Shown: piece by piece, positions 34,581 to 44,231 of the stretch
Layout: each line of letters begins with the position of its first letter
How positions within the stretch are numbered: the first letter of the stretch is position 1
From: Leisingera methylohalidivorans DSM 14336
Lineage (GTDB): Bacteria; Pseudomonadota; Alphaproteobacteria; Rhodobacterales; Rhodobacteraceae
NCBI RefSeq assembly: GCF_000511355.1
Contig: NC_023135.1
Location: 1,328,371-1,392,370, forward strand
Reading direction: 5' to 3'
DNA length: 64,000 nt
Made by a program: the position numbers and the translations under genes
Notes under the pieces: generated by a model
Seen by the model: only the letters and a program-made list of their open reading frames with translations
Databases searched by the model: none
What the model was told of the DNA's origin: nothing

Positions 34581-35791
34581 TGCCCCGTGCCTTTCTAGTG
34601 GTGATGGATTCCGTTGGCATCGGCGGTGCGCCGGATGCCGGGACCTTCTTCAACGGCGATCTGCCGGACCTTGGTGCCAATACGCTGGCCCATATCGCCC
34701 AGGCCTGCGCCGCCGGCCAGGCAGACGAGGGGCGCAGCGGCCCGCTGCATCTGCCGAACATGGAACGCCTTGGCCTTGGCGCCGCGATGCGGCTGGCGTC
34801 CTCCGTGCCGTTCCCGGGGCTGGAGGCAGAGCCGCAGGGCCTGTGGGGCTGTGCCCGCGAATTCAGCCGCGGCAAGGACACGCCCTCGGGCCATTGGGAG
34901 CTGGCAGGCTTGCCGGTGCCCTGGGACTGGCATTACTTCCCCGACCGGGCGCTGTCCTTTCCCGAGGACCTCAGCGCCTTTGTCGCCGAACAGGCGGGCA
35001 CCGATGGCATCCTGGGCAACTGCCACGCCTCCGGCACAGTGATCCTCGACACCCTCGGCGCCGAACACATGCGGACGGGCAAGCCGATCTGCTACACCTC
35101 CGCTGACAGCGTTTTCCAGATTGCCGCGCATGAGGAAACGTTCGGCCTCGACCGCCTGCTGGAGCTTTGCAAAGCCATCGCCCCGCGCCTGCACGCAATG
35201 AAAGTGGGCCGGGTCATCGCGCGCCCCTTCCTTGGCTCGGCAAAAGAGGGTTTCACCCGCACCACCAACCGCCGCGACTATGCCATCACTACGCCAGCGC
35301 CGGTGCTGACCAACTGGGTGCAGGACGCAGGCGGCAGGGTCCATGCCATCGGCAAGATCGGCGACATCTTCTCCATGTCCGGCATCGACACCCTGAAAAA
35401 GGGCTCTGATACCAGGCTGATGGAGTATCTCTTTCATGCGGTGGAGACGGCGGAGCAGGGCAGCCTGACCTTTGCCAACTTTGTCGAGTTCGACAGTATG
35501 CACGGCCACACCCGCGACATCCCCGGCTATGCCCGCGCGCTGGAGTGGTTCGATGCGGAAATCGGCCGCCTGCTGGGCAAATTGCGCAAGGGCGATATGC
35601 TGCTGCTGACCGCCGATCATGGCAACGACCCCAGCTGGCCCGGCTCCGACCATACCCGCGAACAAGTGCCGGTGCTGATTGCGGGGCTTGACGCAGGCAC
35701 CATCGGGCAGGTCAAATTCGCCGATGTGGCGGCCTCAATCGCTGCCCATCTGAATGTCCCGGCCCAGGGCCCCGGCAAAAGCTTTCTTTGA
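34580..35791 (+). CDS. deoB: Phosphopentomutase
   Basis: 403 aa alkaline-phosphatase-fold enzyme. It moves the phosphate of (deoxy)ribose-1-phosphate to C5, so the sugar can enter central metabolism. Metal sites: [14 protein letters not shown] (9-21), the active Thr in [15 protein letters not shown], and [19 protein letters not shown]. It follows deoA directly. No deoC aldolase is in this operon. Confidence 0.95.
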   Translation: MPRAFLVVMDSVGIGGAPDAGTFFNGDLPDLGANTLAHIAQACAAGQADEGRSGPLHLPNMERLGLGAAMRLASSVPFPGLEAEPQGLWGCAREFSRGKDTPSGHWELAGLPVPWDWHYFPDRALSFPEDLSAFVAEQAGTDGILGNCHASGTVILDTLGAEHMRTGKPICYTSADSVFQIAAHEETFGLDRLLELCKAIAPRLHAMKVGRVIARPFLGSAKEGFTRTTNRRDYAITTPAPVLTNWVQDAGGRVHAIGKIGDIFSMSGIDTLKKGSDTRLMEYLFHAVETAEQGSLTFANFVEFDSMHGHTRDIPGYARALEWFDAEIGRLLGKLRKGDMLLLTADHGNDPSWPGSDHTREQVPVLIAGLDAGTIGQVKFADVAASIAAHLNVPAQGPGKSFL

Positions 35792-35882
35792 CCTGATGGT
35801 CAAAACCTGCTTGCCAGCCGCGCCCAAGCCCGTAAAAGCGCTGCAAACAGACCCGCCGCATGCAGATTCCAAGGAGTGCCCC

Positions 35883-36515
35883 ATGACCGACCACCTGACT
35901 GTTGTTGATCACCCGCTTGTGCAGCACAAGCTGACCCTGATGCGGGACAAGGGCACATCCACGGCCGGCTTCCGCCGCCTGCTGCGTGAGATTACCCAGC
36001 TGCTGGCCTATGAAATCACCCGCGAAATGGCGCTGACCACCACCAACATCGAAACCCCGATGGAGGAGATGGACGCGCCGATCCTGGCCGGCAAGAAACT
36101 GGCGCTGGTGTCGATCCTGCGCGCGGGCAACGGCATGCTGGACGGGGTGCTGGAGCTGATCCCCTCGGCCCGCGTCGGCTTTGTCGGCCTGTACCGCGAC
36201 GAGGAAACCCTGGAACCGGTGCAATATTACTTCAAAGCGCCCGAAGCGCTGGAAGACCGGCTGGTGATCGCTGTCGACCCGATGCTGGCGACCGGCAACA
36301 GCTCAGCCGCCGCCATCGACCTGTTGAAAGAGGCCGGCGCCAACAACATCCGTTTCCTCTGCCTGCTGGCCTCGCCCGAAGGCGTCGCGCGCATGAAGGA
36401 ATCGCACCCGGATGTGCCGATCGTGACCGCCTCGCTCGACCGGCAGCTGAACGAGAAGGGATACATATTGCCCGGCCTGGGCGATGCCGGCGACCGGATG
36501 TTCGGCACCAAATGA
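35883..36515 (+). CDS. upp: Uracil phosphoribosyltransferase
   Basis: 210 aa. It makes UMP from uracil and PRPP, using uracil freed by the phosphorylase upstream. The PRPP loop is [18 protein letters not shown], and the C-terminal uracil-binding [17 protein letters not shown] is typical. The start at 35883 follows AAGGAG (35871-35876). It lies 91 bases after deoB with no terminator between, so it is probably in the same operon. Confidence 0.95.
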   Translation: MTDHLTVVDHPLVQHKLTLMRDKGTSTAGFRRLLREITQLLAYEITREMALTTTNIETPMEEMDAPILAGKKLALVSILRAGNGMLDGVLELIPSARVGFVGLYRDEETLEPVQYYFKAPEALEDRLVIAVDPMLATGNSSAAAIDLLKEAGANNIRFLCLLASPEGVARMKESHPDVPIVTASLDRQLNEKGYILPGLGDAGDRMFGTK

Positions 36516-36698
36516 TCCAAAGCACCGGCCAGGGCAGCCCCAAGCGCCTTGGCCGGAATGTCCGGCAGCCGCCTGCGGCCGGCAAACAAGTTCCAATCTG
36601 CGCTAAAACTGCCGGCTCGCGGCCTTATTGTTGCCGCAGAATCTTTACTCACAGGCCTGTTTCGGGCATCCTGCAGCTATATTTTGTGGGGCTCAGGA

Positions 36699-38057
36699 AT
36701 GAAAATAACTAGAATTATTGCACTGGCCATCATCGCGGGGATATCTGGCGCAGCAGGTATACAGGCGCAAACCCTGCGTGAAACCAGCCCGCCCGCCGAA
36801 TTTCCGCCTGTCTCCTACACAGGTAAGCAATATGTGGACAGCCGCGGCTGTATCTACATCCGCGCAGGCATTGACGGCAATGTCGCCTGGGTTCCGCGCG
36901 TCTCCCGCTCGCGCAAGCAGATCTGCGGCTATGCGCCGACCAAGCTGGCAGGCACCACGCGGCAGCAGCAGGCGGCCCCGGCGCCGGAACTGATCACGCT
37001 GGAGCCAGGCCGCCAGCCCGCGCAATCGGCGGCAGCCGCGCCCGCTCCGGCAAAGCGGACACCGTCCGCAGCCAAACCTGCTGCTGCTGCGCCCAGGGTC
37101 GTCACCACGGCCAAGCCGCGCCGCACACCGCAATCCACCAGCGCCGGGCCCGCAGCCGCGGCGGCTGCTGCGGCACCGGAACCGGCAGCCAAGAGGGTCG
37201 TGCGCGTGACACCCAAGCCAGCCCCGGCGCCGGCAGTGCCCGCTCAGGCAGCAGCGCAGCCCGCAGCCGGAGGCGCTTGTGCCGGCCTTTCGGACATCAG
37301 CCGCCAATACTCAAATGCCGCCGGCGTGCGCTGCGGTCCGCAAGCTGTTCCGCCGGTGACTTACGGCGGGCAGGGCAGCGGCGCACAGTCCTCCTTGCGC
37401 CTCACCCCGAACACCCGCGTGGTGCAGACGCATATCTATCAGGACCGCCGGCTCAGCAACAGTTTCACGGTGCCCCGGGGCTACCGCCCGGTCTGGTCCG
37501 ACGGGCGGCTGAACCCGCAGCGTGCGGTGCGTACCGTGCGCCCGGCAGTGGTGACCGGTTCTGCCCAAGTCCCGGCCGGCTATCTGGCTGTGGAACGTGA
37601 AGACGGCCGCCTGAACAGGATGCGCGGCGTGCACACGCCCGAGGGCGACGCGCAGATGGCGCGGATCTGGACCGATGGCGTGCCGCGCAAATTGGTGCAG
37701 CTTCCGCTGGACCGCCCCACGCTGACACTGCCGCGCAGAGCACGCCGCAGCCCGGCTGAAGCACAGCCCTCAGGTCTGCGCCTGTCCAGCCGCTCTGCCC
37801 CGCAGGCGGTTGCCCCGCAGCAGACCGCAGCGCGCCTCTATGTTCGGGCAGCAACCTTTTCCGATGCCGGGCAGGCAACAGCCGCCGCCCGCCGCCTTGC
37901 CGCTTCCGGACTGCCGGTGCGTCTTGGCACGGTCAGCCGTAAGGGGCAGCCCTACAAGGTGGTTCTTGCAGGCCCGTTCCGCCACCAGGCCAAGGCCGCT
38001 GCCGCACTGATCAAAGTGCAGAAGGCTGGCTTCTCCGGTGCCAAGCTGGGCAAGTAG
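36699..38057 (+). CDS. Exported SPOR-domain protein
   Basis: 452 aa. An N-terminal signal peptide (1-23, ending IQAQ) is followed by a short Cys-containing domain (YVDSRGCIYIRAG...ICGY). A long Ala/Pro/Lys linker (about 85-240) comes next, then a repeated-looking QIYQDRRLS...PRGYRPVWSDGRLNPQRA region. The C-terminal SPOR domain (about 380-452) would bind denuded septal peptidoglycan. A cell-division or cell-wall role at the septum is expected from the domain. The start at 36699 fits the signal peptide. A strong terminator follows. Confidence 0.8.
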   Translation: MKITRIIALAIIAGISGAAGIQAQTLRETSPPAEFPPVSYTGKQYVDSRGCIYIRAGIDGNVAWVPRVSRSRKQICGYAPTKLAGTTRQQQAAPAPELITLEPGRQPAQSAAAAPAPAKRTPSAAKPAAAAPRVVTTAKPRRTPQSTSAGPAAAAAAAAPEPAAKRVVRVTPKPAPAPAVPAQAAAQPAAGGACAGLSDISRQYSNAAGVRCGPQAVPPVTYGGQGSGAQSSLRLTPNTRVVQTHIYQDRRLSNSFTVPRGYRPVWSDGRLNPQRAVRTVRPAVVTGSAQVPAGYLAVEREDGRLNRMRGVHTPEGDAQMARIWTDGVPRKLVQLPLDRPTLTLPRRARRSPAEAQPSGLRLSSRSAPQAVAPQQTAARLYVRAATFSDAGQATAAARRLAASGLPVRLGTVSRKGQPYKVVLAGPFRHQAKAAAALIKVQKAGFSGAKLGK

Positions 38058-38078
38058 CGGCAACCCTGTTTAAACGGA

Positions 38079-38106
38079 AAAAGCCGGGGTTTGCCCCGGC
38101 TTTTTT
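38079..38106. terminator. Strong intrinsic terminator, probably bidirectional
   Basis: GCCGGGG (38083-38089) and CCCCGGC (38094-38100) with a TTTG loop, preceded by A-run and followed by six T. It lies between the convergent SPOR and PACE genes. Confidence 0.85.
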
Positions 38107-38124
38107 GTGTGACGCACAGGCTGC

Positions 38125-38568
38125 TCAGCCGGCATTTGCAAATTCGGCCGCCCCGGCGTCTGGAACCGGGAAGACGATATCATAGACCCAGTTGAAGACG
38201 AAGGCATAGACGAGGTAGAAGCCGGCAAACCCGATATCCATCACAAAGGCCTCCAGCAGGGTCACCCCCAGGAACCAGGCCAGGAACGGCATCATTGCCA
38301 GCAACAGGCCCAGTTCGAACATAACCGCGTGCAGAATACGCTGTGCTACCGTCTTCTGAGTGCTGCCTGTCTGACGCTGCATTACGCGGTCAAAAGCAAA
38401 GTTATAGACGTAGTTCCACAGGGTAGCGACTATAGAACAGATAAGGGCTGCCGCTCCGAAATGCTGGAACGGTATGTGAAACAGCCAGGCACCGACTGGC
38501 GTGACAAGCAGCAGGCCCAACACTTCAAATAAAATTGCATGGCGGAAACGGTCTTTGGCGGTGCGCAT
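38125..38568 (-). CDS. PACE-family transporter (bacterial transmembrane pair)
   Basis: 147 aa with two tandem repeats of a two-span unit: RFRHAILFEVLGLLLVTPVGAW and RILHAVMFELGLLLAMMPFLAW, each followed by a second span with NYVYNFAFDR or NWVYDIVFP. This is the BTP/PACE efflux fold (chlorhexidine, short-chain polyamines). The conserved Glu in helix 1 (FEVLG) and Asn/Trp of the motifs are present. The true substrate is unknown. Confidence 0.85.
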   Translation of the reverse strand: MRTAKDRFRHAILFEVLGLLLVTPVGAWLFHIPFQHFGAAALICSIVATLWNYVYNFAFDRVMQRQTGSTQKTVAQRILHAVMFELGLLLAMMPFLAWFLGVTLLEAFVMDIGFAGFYLVYAFVFNWVYDIVFPVPDAGAAEFANAG

Positions 38569-38683
38569 CGCCTATCCCCTCAGATTGTGCCGGGCCGTCC
38601 CGGAGCGTTGTCCCGGAATGGGGGAGGGCGTCCTCGCTCGAGTGCTTAAATTATCGAGCGACCCGGCAATTTCAAGGGGGAAA

Positions 38684-39694
38684 TCAGCCGCAGATATTCT
38701 GCAGTTGCACCCAGTCGCGGTCATTCAGCAGCGGCTCCTGGTCGCGGCCAGCCATCGGATCCGCCTCGATCAGCCCCAGCACCGTCTCGCCGGTGATGTC
38801 CAGCGCGTAGGCATAGGGCGAGGAGGGCAGGGCCGCGCGGGCAAATTCCGACAGCAGCAGCTGATCCGGCAGTTCGGGCCGCGGGCTGGCCAGGGTGGCC
38901 TCGGAATAGGCATCCAGCGCAGCCCGGTCCAGCTCGCCGGTGGTCAACAGCTTGAAAGTGGACAGAAACCCGCCGGCGTCCAGAAGTTCGAACATCGGGT
39001 CGCTGGCTTCAGCCCGGGCGCGTTCCGCCAGGATGGCGCCGGCTGCCACCGCCGGATCCTCGAAATCCTCAACGAACGAACGGTTCAGCAGCACGATGCC
39101 GCCAGGCAGATGCAGGCTGCCGGGAATGCCGGAGCGAAGCACAGCCAGCTGCCGCACCCCGGTGCGCTGTGCCAGGTCCTTCAGGATCGGTGCGGTTTCG
39201 GGGGTCGCGCAGGCGGGGCCTGAGACCCGCTCGATCCGGCCCAGCAATGCCTGGCCGATGGCCTTGCGCTTAATGTCAGGAACCACGCTGACCGCATGCC
39301 GGGTGACTGCCCCCGGCAGCCACAGGACCAGCAGCGCCAGCACCAGCGCAAAGGTGCCCAGGATACTGACGGCCCGCAGCCGCCCGGGCCGCGCGCGGGA
39401 GCGGCCGATGGCGTTTTGCACCCGGGCGATCGCTTCCAGCATGGCGGTTTCGTCCTGCGCCAGTTCCAGTGTTTCGCCAGGGTCGCCATCGGGATGGAAC
39501 AGGGCCGGGAACTCTCCGGGATTGGCGCGCTCGACCGCGGCCAGCGACCAATGCGCCAGCGGCAGGTCGTTCATGCTGGCAATGGTCAGCGTCGCATCCC
39601 CCAGCGAGATGATCACATCCCGCCGCTGCGCTTGCCGGTCTGCGCGCCACAAGCCCGCAGCCTCCAGCCGCTCGAATTCCTTTAATGCCGTCAT
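38684..39694 (-). CDS. Membrane protein with degenerate M48-like peptidase domain
   Basis: 336 aa. An N-terminal soluble part (1-105) is followed by one membrane span (about 107-128, VSILGTFALVLALLVLWLPG). The C-terminal domain is arranged like M48 metalloproteases: LHLPGGIVLLNRSFVEDFEDPAVAAGAILAERARA. In active enzymes the helix after 'GG-I-L-L' carries HExxH; here it reads AILAERARA, so the zinc ligands are gone. Probably a non-catalytic relative. Alone between PACE and acyl-CoA synthetase genes. Confidence 0.55.
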   Translation of the reverse strand: MTALKEFERLEAAGLWRADRQAQRRDVIISLGDATLTIASMNDLPLAHWSLAAVERANPGEFPALFHPDGDPGETLELAQDETAMLEAIARVQNAIGRSRARPGRLRAVSILGTFALVLALLVLWLPGAVTRHAVSVVPDIKRKAIGQALLGRIERVSGPACATPETAPILKDLAQRTGVRQLAVLRSGIPGSLHLPGGIVLLNRSFVEDFEDPAVAAGAILAERARAEASDPMFELLDAGGFLSTFKLLTTGELDRAALDAYSEATLASPRPELPDQLLLSEFARAALPSSPYAYALDITGETVLGLIEADPMAGRDQEPLLNDRDWVQLQNICG

Positions 39695-39799
39695 GCAGCC
39701 AGCCCGGCCCCCATTCTTATCGTTGCCGCCAGAATAATCACATAAAACAGGGGCAGCAAATTGCTTTGCCGCCCCCTGTTGCTGTTTCGCCGTGAAAAG

Positions 39800-41428
39800 T
39801 TACAGGTTCTTGGCAATTTTCCTCAGTTCGAACTTCTGGATCTTGCCGGTGGAGGTTTTCGGCAGCTCCTGGAACACCACTTTCTTGGGCGCCTTGAAGC
39901 CCGCCAGCGTTTCGCGGGTAAAGGCGATCAGTGCCGCGGCGTCTTCTGCGGCGCCGGGTTTCAGCTCGACAAAGGCACAAGGCACTTCGCCCCATTTCGC
40001 GTCCGGCATTGCCGCGACGGCGGCCAGCAGCACATCCGGATGCGCCATCAGCACGCCCTCCACTTCGACCGAGGAGATGTTCTCCCCGCCCGAGATAATG
40101 ATGTCCTTGGCCCGGTCCGCAATCTGGATATAGCCGTCCGGGTGCTGCACCGCGAGATCGCCGGAGTTGAAATAGCCGCCCTTGAAGGCCTCCGCAGTGG
40201 CTTCGGGGTTCTTCAGGTAGCCCTTCATCACCACATTGCCGCGCAAGGCGATCTCGCCCTGGCTTTCGCCGTCCATCGGCAGGGTATTGTGCTCGCTGTC
40301 GCGCACCACCACCGGCTCCAGCATTGGCATTGCGACACCCTGGCGCGCCTTTTTGGCGGCAATACCGGCACTGTCCAGCCGGTCCCACTCGGCCGCTTTC
40401 CAATAGCATTCGGTGACATGACCGAAGGTTTCGGTCAGCCCGTAAACATGGGTGACGTTGAAGCCGAGGTTCTCGATCTTCGACAGTGTTGCCGGAGCAG
40501 GCGGCGCGCCAGCGGTGAATACCTCCACCGTGTGGTCAAAGGTGCGGCGTTCCTCGTCCAGCGCGTTGACGATCATGTTCAGCACAATCGGCGCGCCGCC
40601 GAAATGGGTGACGCCCTCGTAATGGATGGCGTTATAAATGTTCTGCGCTGTGATATCGCGGCAGCAGACCAGCGTGCCGCCCACCAGCGGCATCATCCAG
40701 GTGTGGTTCCAGCCGTTGCAATGGAACAGCGGCACGATGGTCAGATAGACCGGATGCAGCACCATCCGCCAGGAGATCACCGTGCCGGTGGTCATCAGAT
40801 AGGCGCCGCGGTGGTGGTAAACCACGCCCTTGGGCCGCCCGGTGGTGCCGGAGGTATAGTTCAGCGCCAGGCTTTCCCATTCATCCTCTGGCATGATCCA
40901 CTGGAATTCAGGATCGCCGCTGGCCAGCAGCGCCTCATAGTCCATGTGCCGGCCGGTTGCGTGCCAGGATGCCTGATCGTCCGCCACCTCGATCAGAACC
41001 GGGGCCGGGCCGTCCATCTCCTCTACCGCGGCCTCGGCCAGGTCCAGGAACTGCGGATCGACCAGCACCGCCTTGGCCTCGCCATGGCCGAAGATATAGG
41101 CCACCGTGCCCACGTCCAGCCGGGTATTGATCGTGTTCAGCACCGCCCCGCAGGCAGGCACCCCGAAATGCGCCTCGGCCTGGGCCGGGAGGTTCGGAAG
41201 CAGGGTCGCCACCACGTCCCCCGGCTTCACACCCAGCTTGACCAGCCCCGAGGCCAGCCGGCTGCAGCGCGCGTGGTATTCGGCATAGGTCTTGCGGTGC
41301 TTGCCATAGCTGACTGCCAGATGTTCCGGAAACACCTGCGCCGCCCGCTGCAGATGCGACAGCGGCGTCAGCGGCACATAATTCGCGGCGGTCTTCTCCA
41401 GACCGGTTTCATCCGCCATCCACCCCAT
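39800..41428 (-). CDS. Medium-chain acyl-CoA synthetase (AMP-binding)
   Basis: 542 aa. ATP-dependent activation of a fatty or aryl acid to its CoA ester. The P-loop is LNYTSGTTGRPKGVVYHHRGAY, the A5 motif is HVYGLTETFG, the hinge is FNSGDLAVQHPDGYIQIADRAKDIIISGGENIS, and the catalytic Lys is in LPKTSTGKIQK. It most resembles AlkK-type medium-chain synthetases of Rhodobacteraceae; relatedness to methylmercaptopropionate-CoA ligases cannot be excluded. The start at 41428 follows AGGGGAGG. Confidence 0.85.
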   Translation of the reverse strand: MGWMADETGLEKTAANYVPLTPLSHLQRAAQVFPEHLAVSYGKHRKTYAEYHARCSRLASGLVKLGVKPGDVVATLLPNLPAQAEAHFGVPACGAVLNTINTRLDVGTVAYIFGHGEAKAVLVDPQFLDLAEAAVEEMDGPAPVLIEVADDQASWHATGRHMDYEALLASGDPEFQWIMPEDEWESLALNYTSGTTGRPKGVVYHHRGAYLMTTGTVISWRMVLHPVYLTIVPLFHCNGWNHTWMMPLVGGTLVCCRDITAQNIYNAIHYEGVTHFGGAPIVLNMIVNALDEERRTFDHTVEVFTAGAPPAPATLSKIENLGFNVTHVYGLTETFGHVTECYWKAAEWDRLDSAGIAAKKARQGVAMPMLEPVVVRDSEHNTLPMDGESQGEIALRGNVVMKGYLKNPEATAEAFKGGYFNSGDLAVQHPDGYIQIADRAKDIIISGGENISSVEVEGVLMAHPDVLLAAVAAMPDAKWGEVPCAFVELKPGAAEDAAALIAFTRETLAGFKAPKKVVFQELPKTSTGKIQKFELRKIAKNL

Positions 41429-41504
41429 CAGTTTCCTCCCCTGAATCACTTTGGTGTCGTTTAGAGGACAGATATTGCGGAATGTTGCGGGCAATGGGAA
41501 GGGT

Positions 41505-42428
41505 ATGAAACAAACAGCGACCCTTTCCGCAGAGACCGGCAGCCAGACGGCGGCCGCGCATGCCATGCTGGCGGCGATGATGATAATCGGCATCACCGAC
41601 AACGCGGTGCCGCTGATGGCCGAACAGATCGGGCTGGGCCAGTTCTATTTGCTGCGGAGCATTGTCGCGCTGCCGTTTTTGTGGCTGATGGCCCGGGCCG
41701 GGTTTGGCGGCCTGGCGCCGTACAGGTCAGGCGCGGTGCTGCTGCGTGCAGTGCTGGTTGCGGTTGCGATGGTATTTTACTTTGCTGCTGTCGCCTTGAT
41801 GCCGATTGCACAGGCGCTGGCCGGTTTGTTCACCTCGCCGATCCTGATTGTCGTGATATCGGTTCTGTTCCTGAAGTTGCGGATCGGCTGGGTCCGGATC
41901 GGCGCCGTGCTTTTTGGCTTTGCCGGGGTTCTGATGGTGCTGCAGCCGGATCCCGCTGCGTTCAACTGGCTGATTCTGGTGCCGGTTGCGGGCGGTCTGT
42001 TCTATGCGCTCGGGTCGCTGGCCACCGGTCTTTACTGCCAGGGTGAAAGCACCGTGGCGATGCTGTTCATCTATCTTCTGGTGCAAGGCGCGATAGGCAC
42101 GTTGCTGCTGGCAGGCCTGGAAGTCTGGCCGCAGGCGGTGCCGGTAGGCGCGGACGGCTTTGTCACTCGCGGCTGGGTTTGGCCGCTGTGGGAGATCACA
42201 CACCTGATTCTGCTGCAGGGCTGCGCGGCGGTGGGCGGCGTGTTCCTGATCACCAAGGCCTACCAGCTGGGCGAGGCCTCCTATGTTGCGGTGTTCGAAT
42301 ACTCGGTAATGATCGTCGGCCCCGGTGTCGCCTGGGCATATTGGGGGCAGGCTCTCAACGGATGGCAGATTTCAGGCATCGCACTGATCATCGCCGCAGG
42401 AACGACCATCGCGCTGCGCTCCAGGTGA
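41505..42428 (+). CDS. DMT-superfamily (EamA) transporter
   Basis: 307 aa, ten predicted membrane spans in two EamA repeats (MMIIGITDNAVPLM and AVLFGFAGVLMVLQP mark the first; QGCAAVGGVFLITKAYQLGE the second). Members move amino acids, nucleotides or drugs across the inner membrane. No motif fixes the substrate. The start at 41505 (MKQTATLS) is chosen; the upstream codons overlap the leader of the divergent acyl-CoA synthetase gene. Confidence 0.85.
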   Translation: MKQTATLSAETGSQTAAAHAMLAAMMIIGITDNAVPLMAEQIGLGQFYLLRSIVALPFLWLMARAGFGGLAPYRSGAVLLRAVLVAVAMVFYFAAVALMPIAQALAGLFTSPILIVVISVLFLKLRIGWVRIGAVLFGFAGVLMVLQPDPAAFNWLILVPVAGGLFYALGSLATGLYCQGESTVAMLFIYLLVQGAIGTLLLAGLEVWPQAVPVGADGFVTRGWVWPLWEITHLILLQGCAAVGGVFLITKAYQLGEASYVAVFEYSVMIVGPGVAWAYWGQALNGWQISGIALIIAAGTTIALRSR

Positions 42429-42629
42429 CGGGCAGGGGCGCTGCCCCTCTTGCCCCTGCGGCGCAATTCACCCCGGAATATTTCCGACCAGAAAGAAGCG
42501 CCAGAGTGCGGCTGGTCTTCTTTGCAGAATTACCCCTGTCCCACTGCCCGGCAAGCGGCTTTCCGGCCCGGCGGGGCCAGGTGCATTTCCGGCGTTTCCA
42601 TCTTTGGAGCAATTGCCTAGGGTCAGGCT

Positions 42630-43295
42630 ATGATCCTGTCGCCGGGCCGCAAATACGTCTTTATCCATATCCCCAAGACCGGCGGCACAGCGCTGGCCCT
42701 GGCGCTTGAGGCGCGTGCCATGGCGGATGACATGATGCTGGGGGATACGCCCAAGGCGCTGAAGCGCCGCCGCCGTCTGAAGGACGCCCAGACCCGCGGG
42801 CGGCTGTGGAAACACTCCGCCCTTGCCGATATCGACGGGCTGGTGCCAAAAGAAACTCTGCGGTCGCTGTTTGCGTTCACCCTGGTGCGCAACCCCTGGG
42901 ACCGGGCGGTCAGCTATTACCACTGGCTGCAGGAACAGCGCTTCAGCCATCCGGCGGTCCAGCTGGCGCAAACCCTGGAGTTCCGCGCCTTTGTGCAGCA
43001 TCCGCAGATTGTAAGCGCGTTTCAGGGCAGCCCCGCGGTGTCTTACATGCGCCGTGCGGATGGGGCCGAGCAATGCCAGCTCTATATCCGGCTGGAGCAT
43101 TTCCAGGAGGATGCCCGGCCGTTGTTCGACCATCTCGGTTTTTCCCTCGATCTGCCGCGGGTCAATGAAAGCGGCCGGCAGCGGGACTGGCGGGGCTACT
43201 ATGACGATGCCGCCGCCGAAGCCATTGCCGGGGCCTGTGCCGCAGATATCGGGCAATTTGAATACTCTTTTAACGAATCTCCGTTACTCCAATGA
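42630..43295 (+). CDS. Sulfotransferase-family protein
   Basis: 221 aa. PAPS 5'-phosphate loop HIPKTGGT (13-20) and 3'-phosphate site LVRNPWDRAVSYYHWL (about 90-105), the Sulfotransfer_2 layout. It would move sulfate from PAPS to a sugar or other hydroxyl, in the cytoplasm. It is short but both binding motifs are intact. 177 bases before a Hint-domain gene on the same strand. Confidence 0.8.
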   Translation: MILSPGRKYVFIHIPKTGGTALALALEARAMADDMMLGDTPKALKRRRRLKDAQTRGRLWKHSALADIDGLVPKETLRSLFAFTLVRNPWDRAVSYYHWLQEQRFSHPAVQLAQTLEFRAFVQHPQIVSAFQGSPAVSYMRRADGAEQCQLYIRLEHFQEDARPLFDHLGFSLDLPRVNESGRQRDWRGYYDDAAAEAIAGACAADIGQFEYSFNESPLLQ

Positions 43296-43472
43296 CAGGT
43301 AACAGTGCTGCGGCTGCCAGCGCGGGGCCGGACCGGCCTGGGCAGGCAGTTGGCGCTTGGAAGTGAACATTGAGCGGTCGTTGCCGCATTGCCGGGCTGA
43401 CAGCACCGGGGATGACGGGAATAACCGGAATGGCCCGGGCGGAACTGCCTTGGCTGCAGGAAAGGAAGTCGG

Positions 43473-44147
43473 ATGCTGGATTGGCTCCTGAAACGCTCGC
43501 AAGCCCCGCTGGGACAGCCGTTGAGCAGCGGTTTTCCTCTGGCCTCAGTCGGGCAGGGCGGGTTTCTGGTCGGCACCCATGTTGCGTCGAACCTGGGCTG
43601 GCGCCCGGTCGAGGCGCTGACTGCAGGCGACAAGGTGCTGACATTCGATCATGGGATGCAGACGGTTGTGGAGCCGCAGCGCGAAATCATCGTTCCGGGC
43701 GACGGGGAACTTGACCCGGCCCGCTGTCCGCTGCTGGTGCCGCGTGATGCGCTGATGAACCGGGTGCCGCTGTGGCTGATGCCGGATCAGGGCGTGCTGC
43801 TTGAGAGCGATCTGGTGGAAGATGTTCAGGGCGATCCGTTTGCGGTCGTGCCTGCCGCCGCGCTGGAGGGCTACCGCGGTATCCGCCGGATGCATCCCGG
43901 CGCGCAGATGGAGCTGGTCACACTACGGTTTGCCCAGGATCAGGTGATTTATCTGGAGGCCGGAATGCTGGGGTTCTCCGCAGCTCCGGTCAATTTGATG
44001 TGCGGGCGCCTCTTGACCGGGGAAAGCGCCTACAGGGTGCTGCCGCCGGATGAGGCGCGCGGCCTGGTGCTGTCGATGATAGCCGAAGAAGAGTACTGCC
44101 CGGCAGGCGCCACCGCCGGCGCAGCGCAGCCTGCGGTCAGAATGTAG
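43473..44147 (+). CDS. Hint-domain protein without the nucleophilic cysteine
   Basis: 224 aa. The Hedgehog/intein core is visible: GFLVGTHVASNLGWRPVEALTAGDKVLTFDHG (residues 30-60) and the later LVTLRFAQDQVIYLEAGMLGFS. Roseobacters carry many such Hint proteins. The residue normally Cys/Ser at the start of the domain, as in 'CF--GT', is replaced (GGFLVGT), so self-splicing is unlikely. A C-terminal Ala-rich tail follows. Role unknown. Confidence 0.7.
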   Translation: MLDWLLKRSQAPLGQPLSSGFPLASVGQGGFLVGTHVASNLGWRPVEALTAGDKVLTFDHGMQTVVEPQREIIVPGDGELDPARCPLLVPRDALMNRVPLWLMPDQGVLLESDLVEDVQGDPFAVVPAAALEGYRGIRRMHPGAQMELVTLRFAQDQVIYLEAGMLGFSAAPVNLMCGRLLTGESAYRVLPPDEARGLVLSMIAEEEYCPAGATAGAAQPAVRM

Positions 44148-44188
44148 CTTCAGCTGCGGGGTCCAACCATTTGACCGGGATTGGAAAA

Positions 44189-44216
44189 AGCCGGCGTGCG
44201 GGCGCCGGCCTTTTTT
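44189..44216. terminator. Intrinsic terminator between convergent genes
   Basis: GCCGGCG (44190-44196) and CGCCGGC (44203-44209) pair over TGCGGG, with A-run before and six T after. It can serve both the Hint gene and the fadJ-like gene. Confidence 0.8.
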
Positions 44217-44231
44217 GTTTTATGCCTGCGC

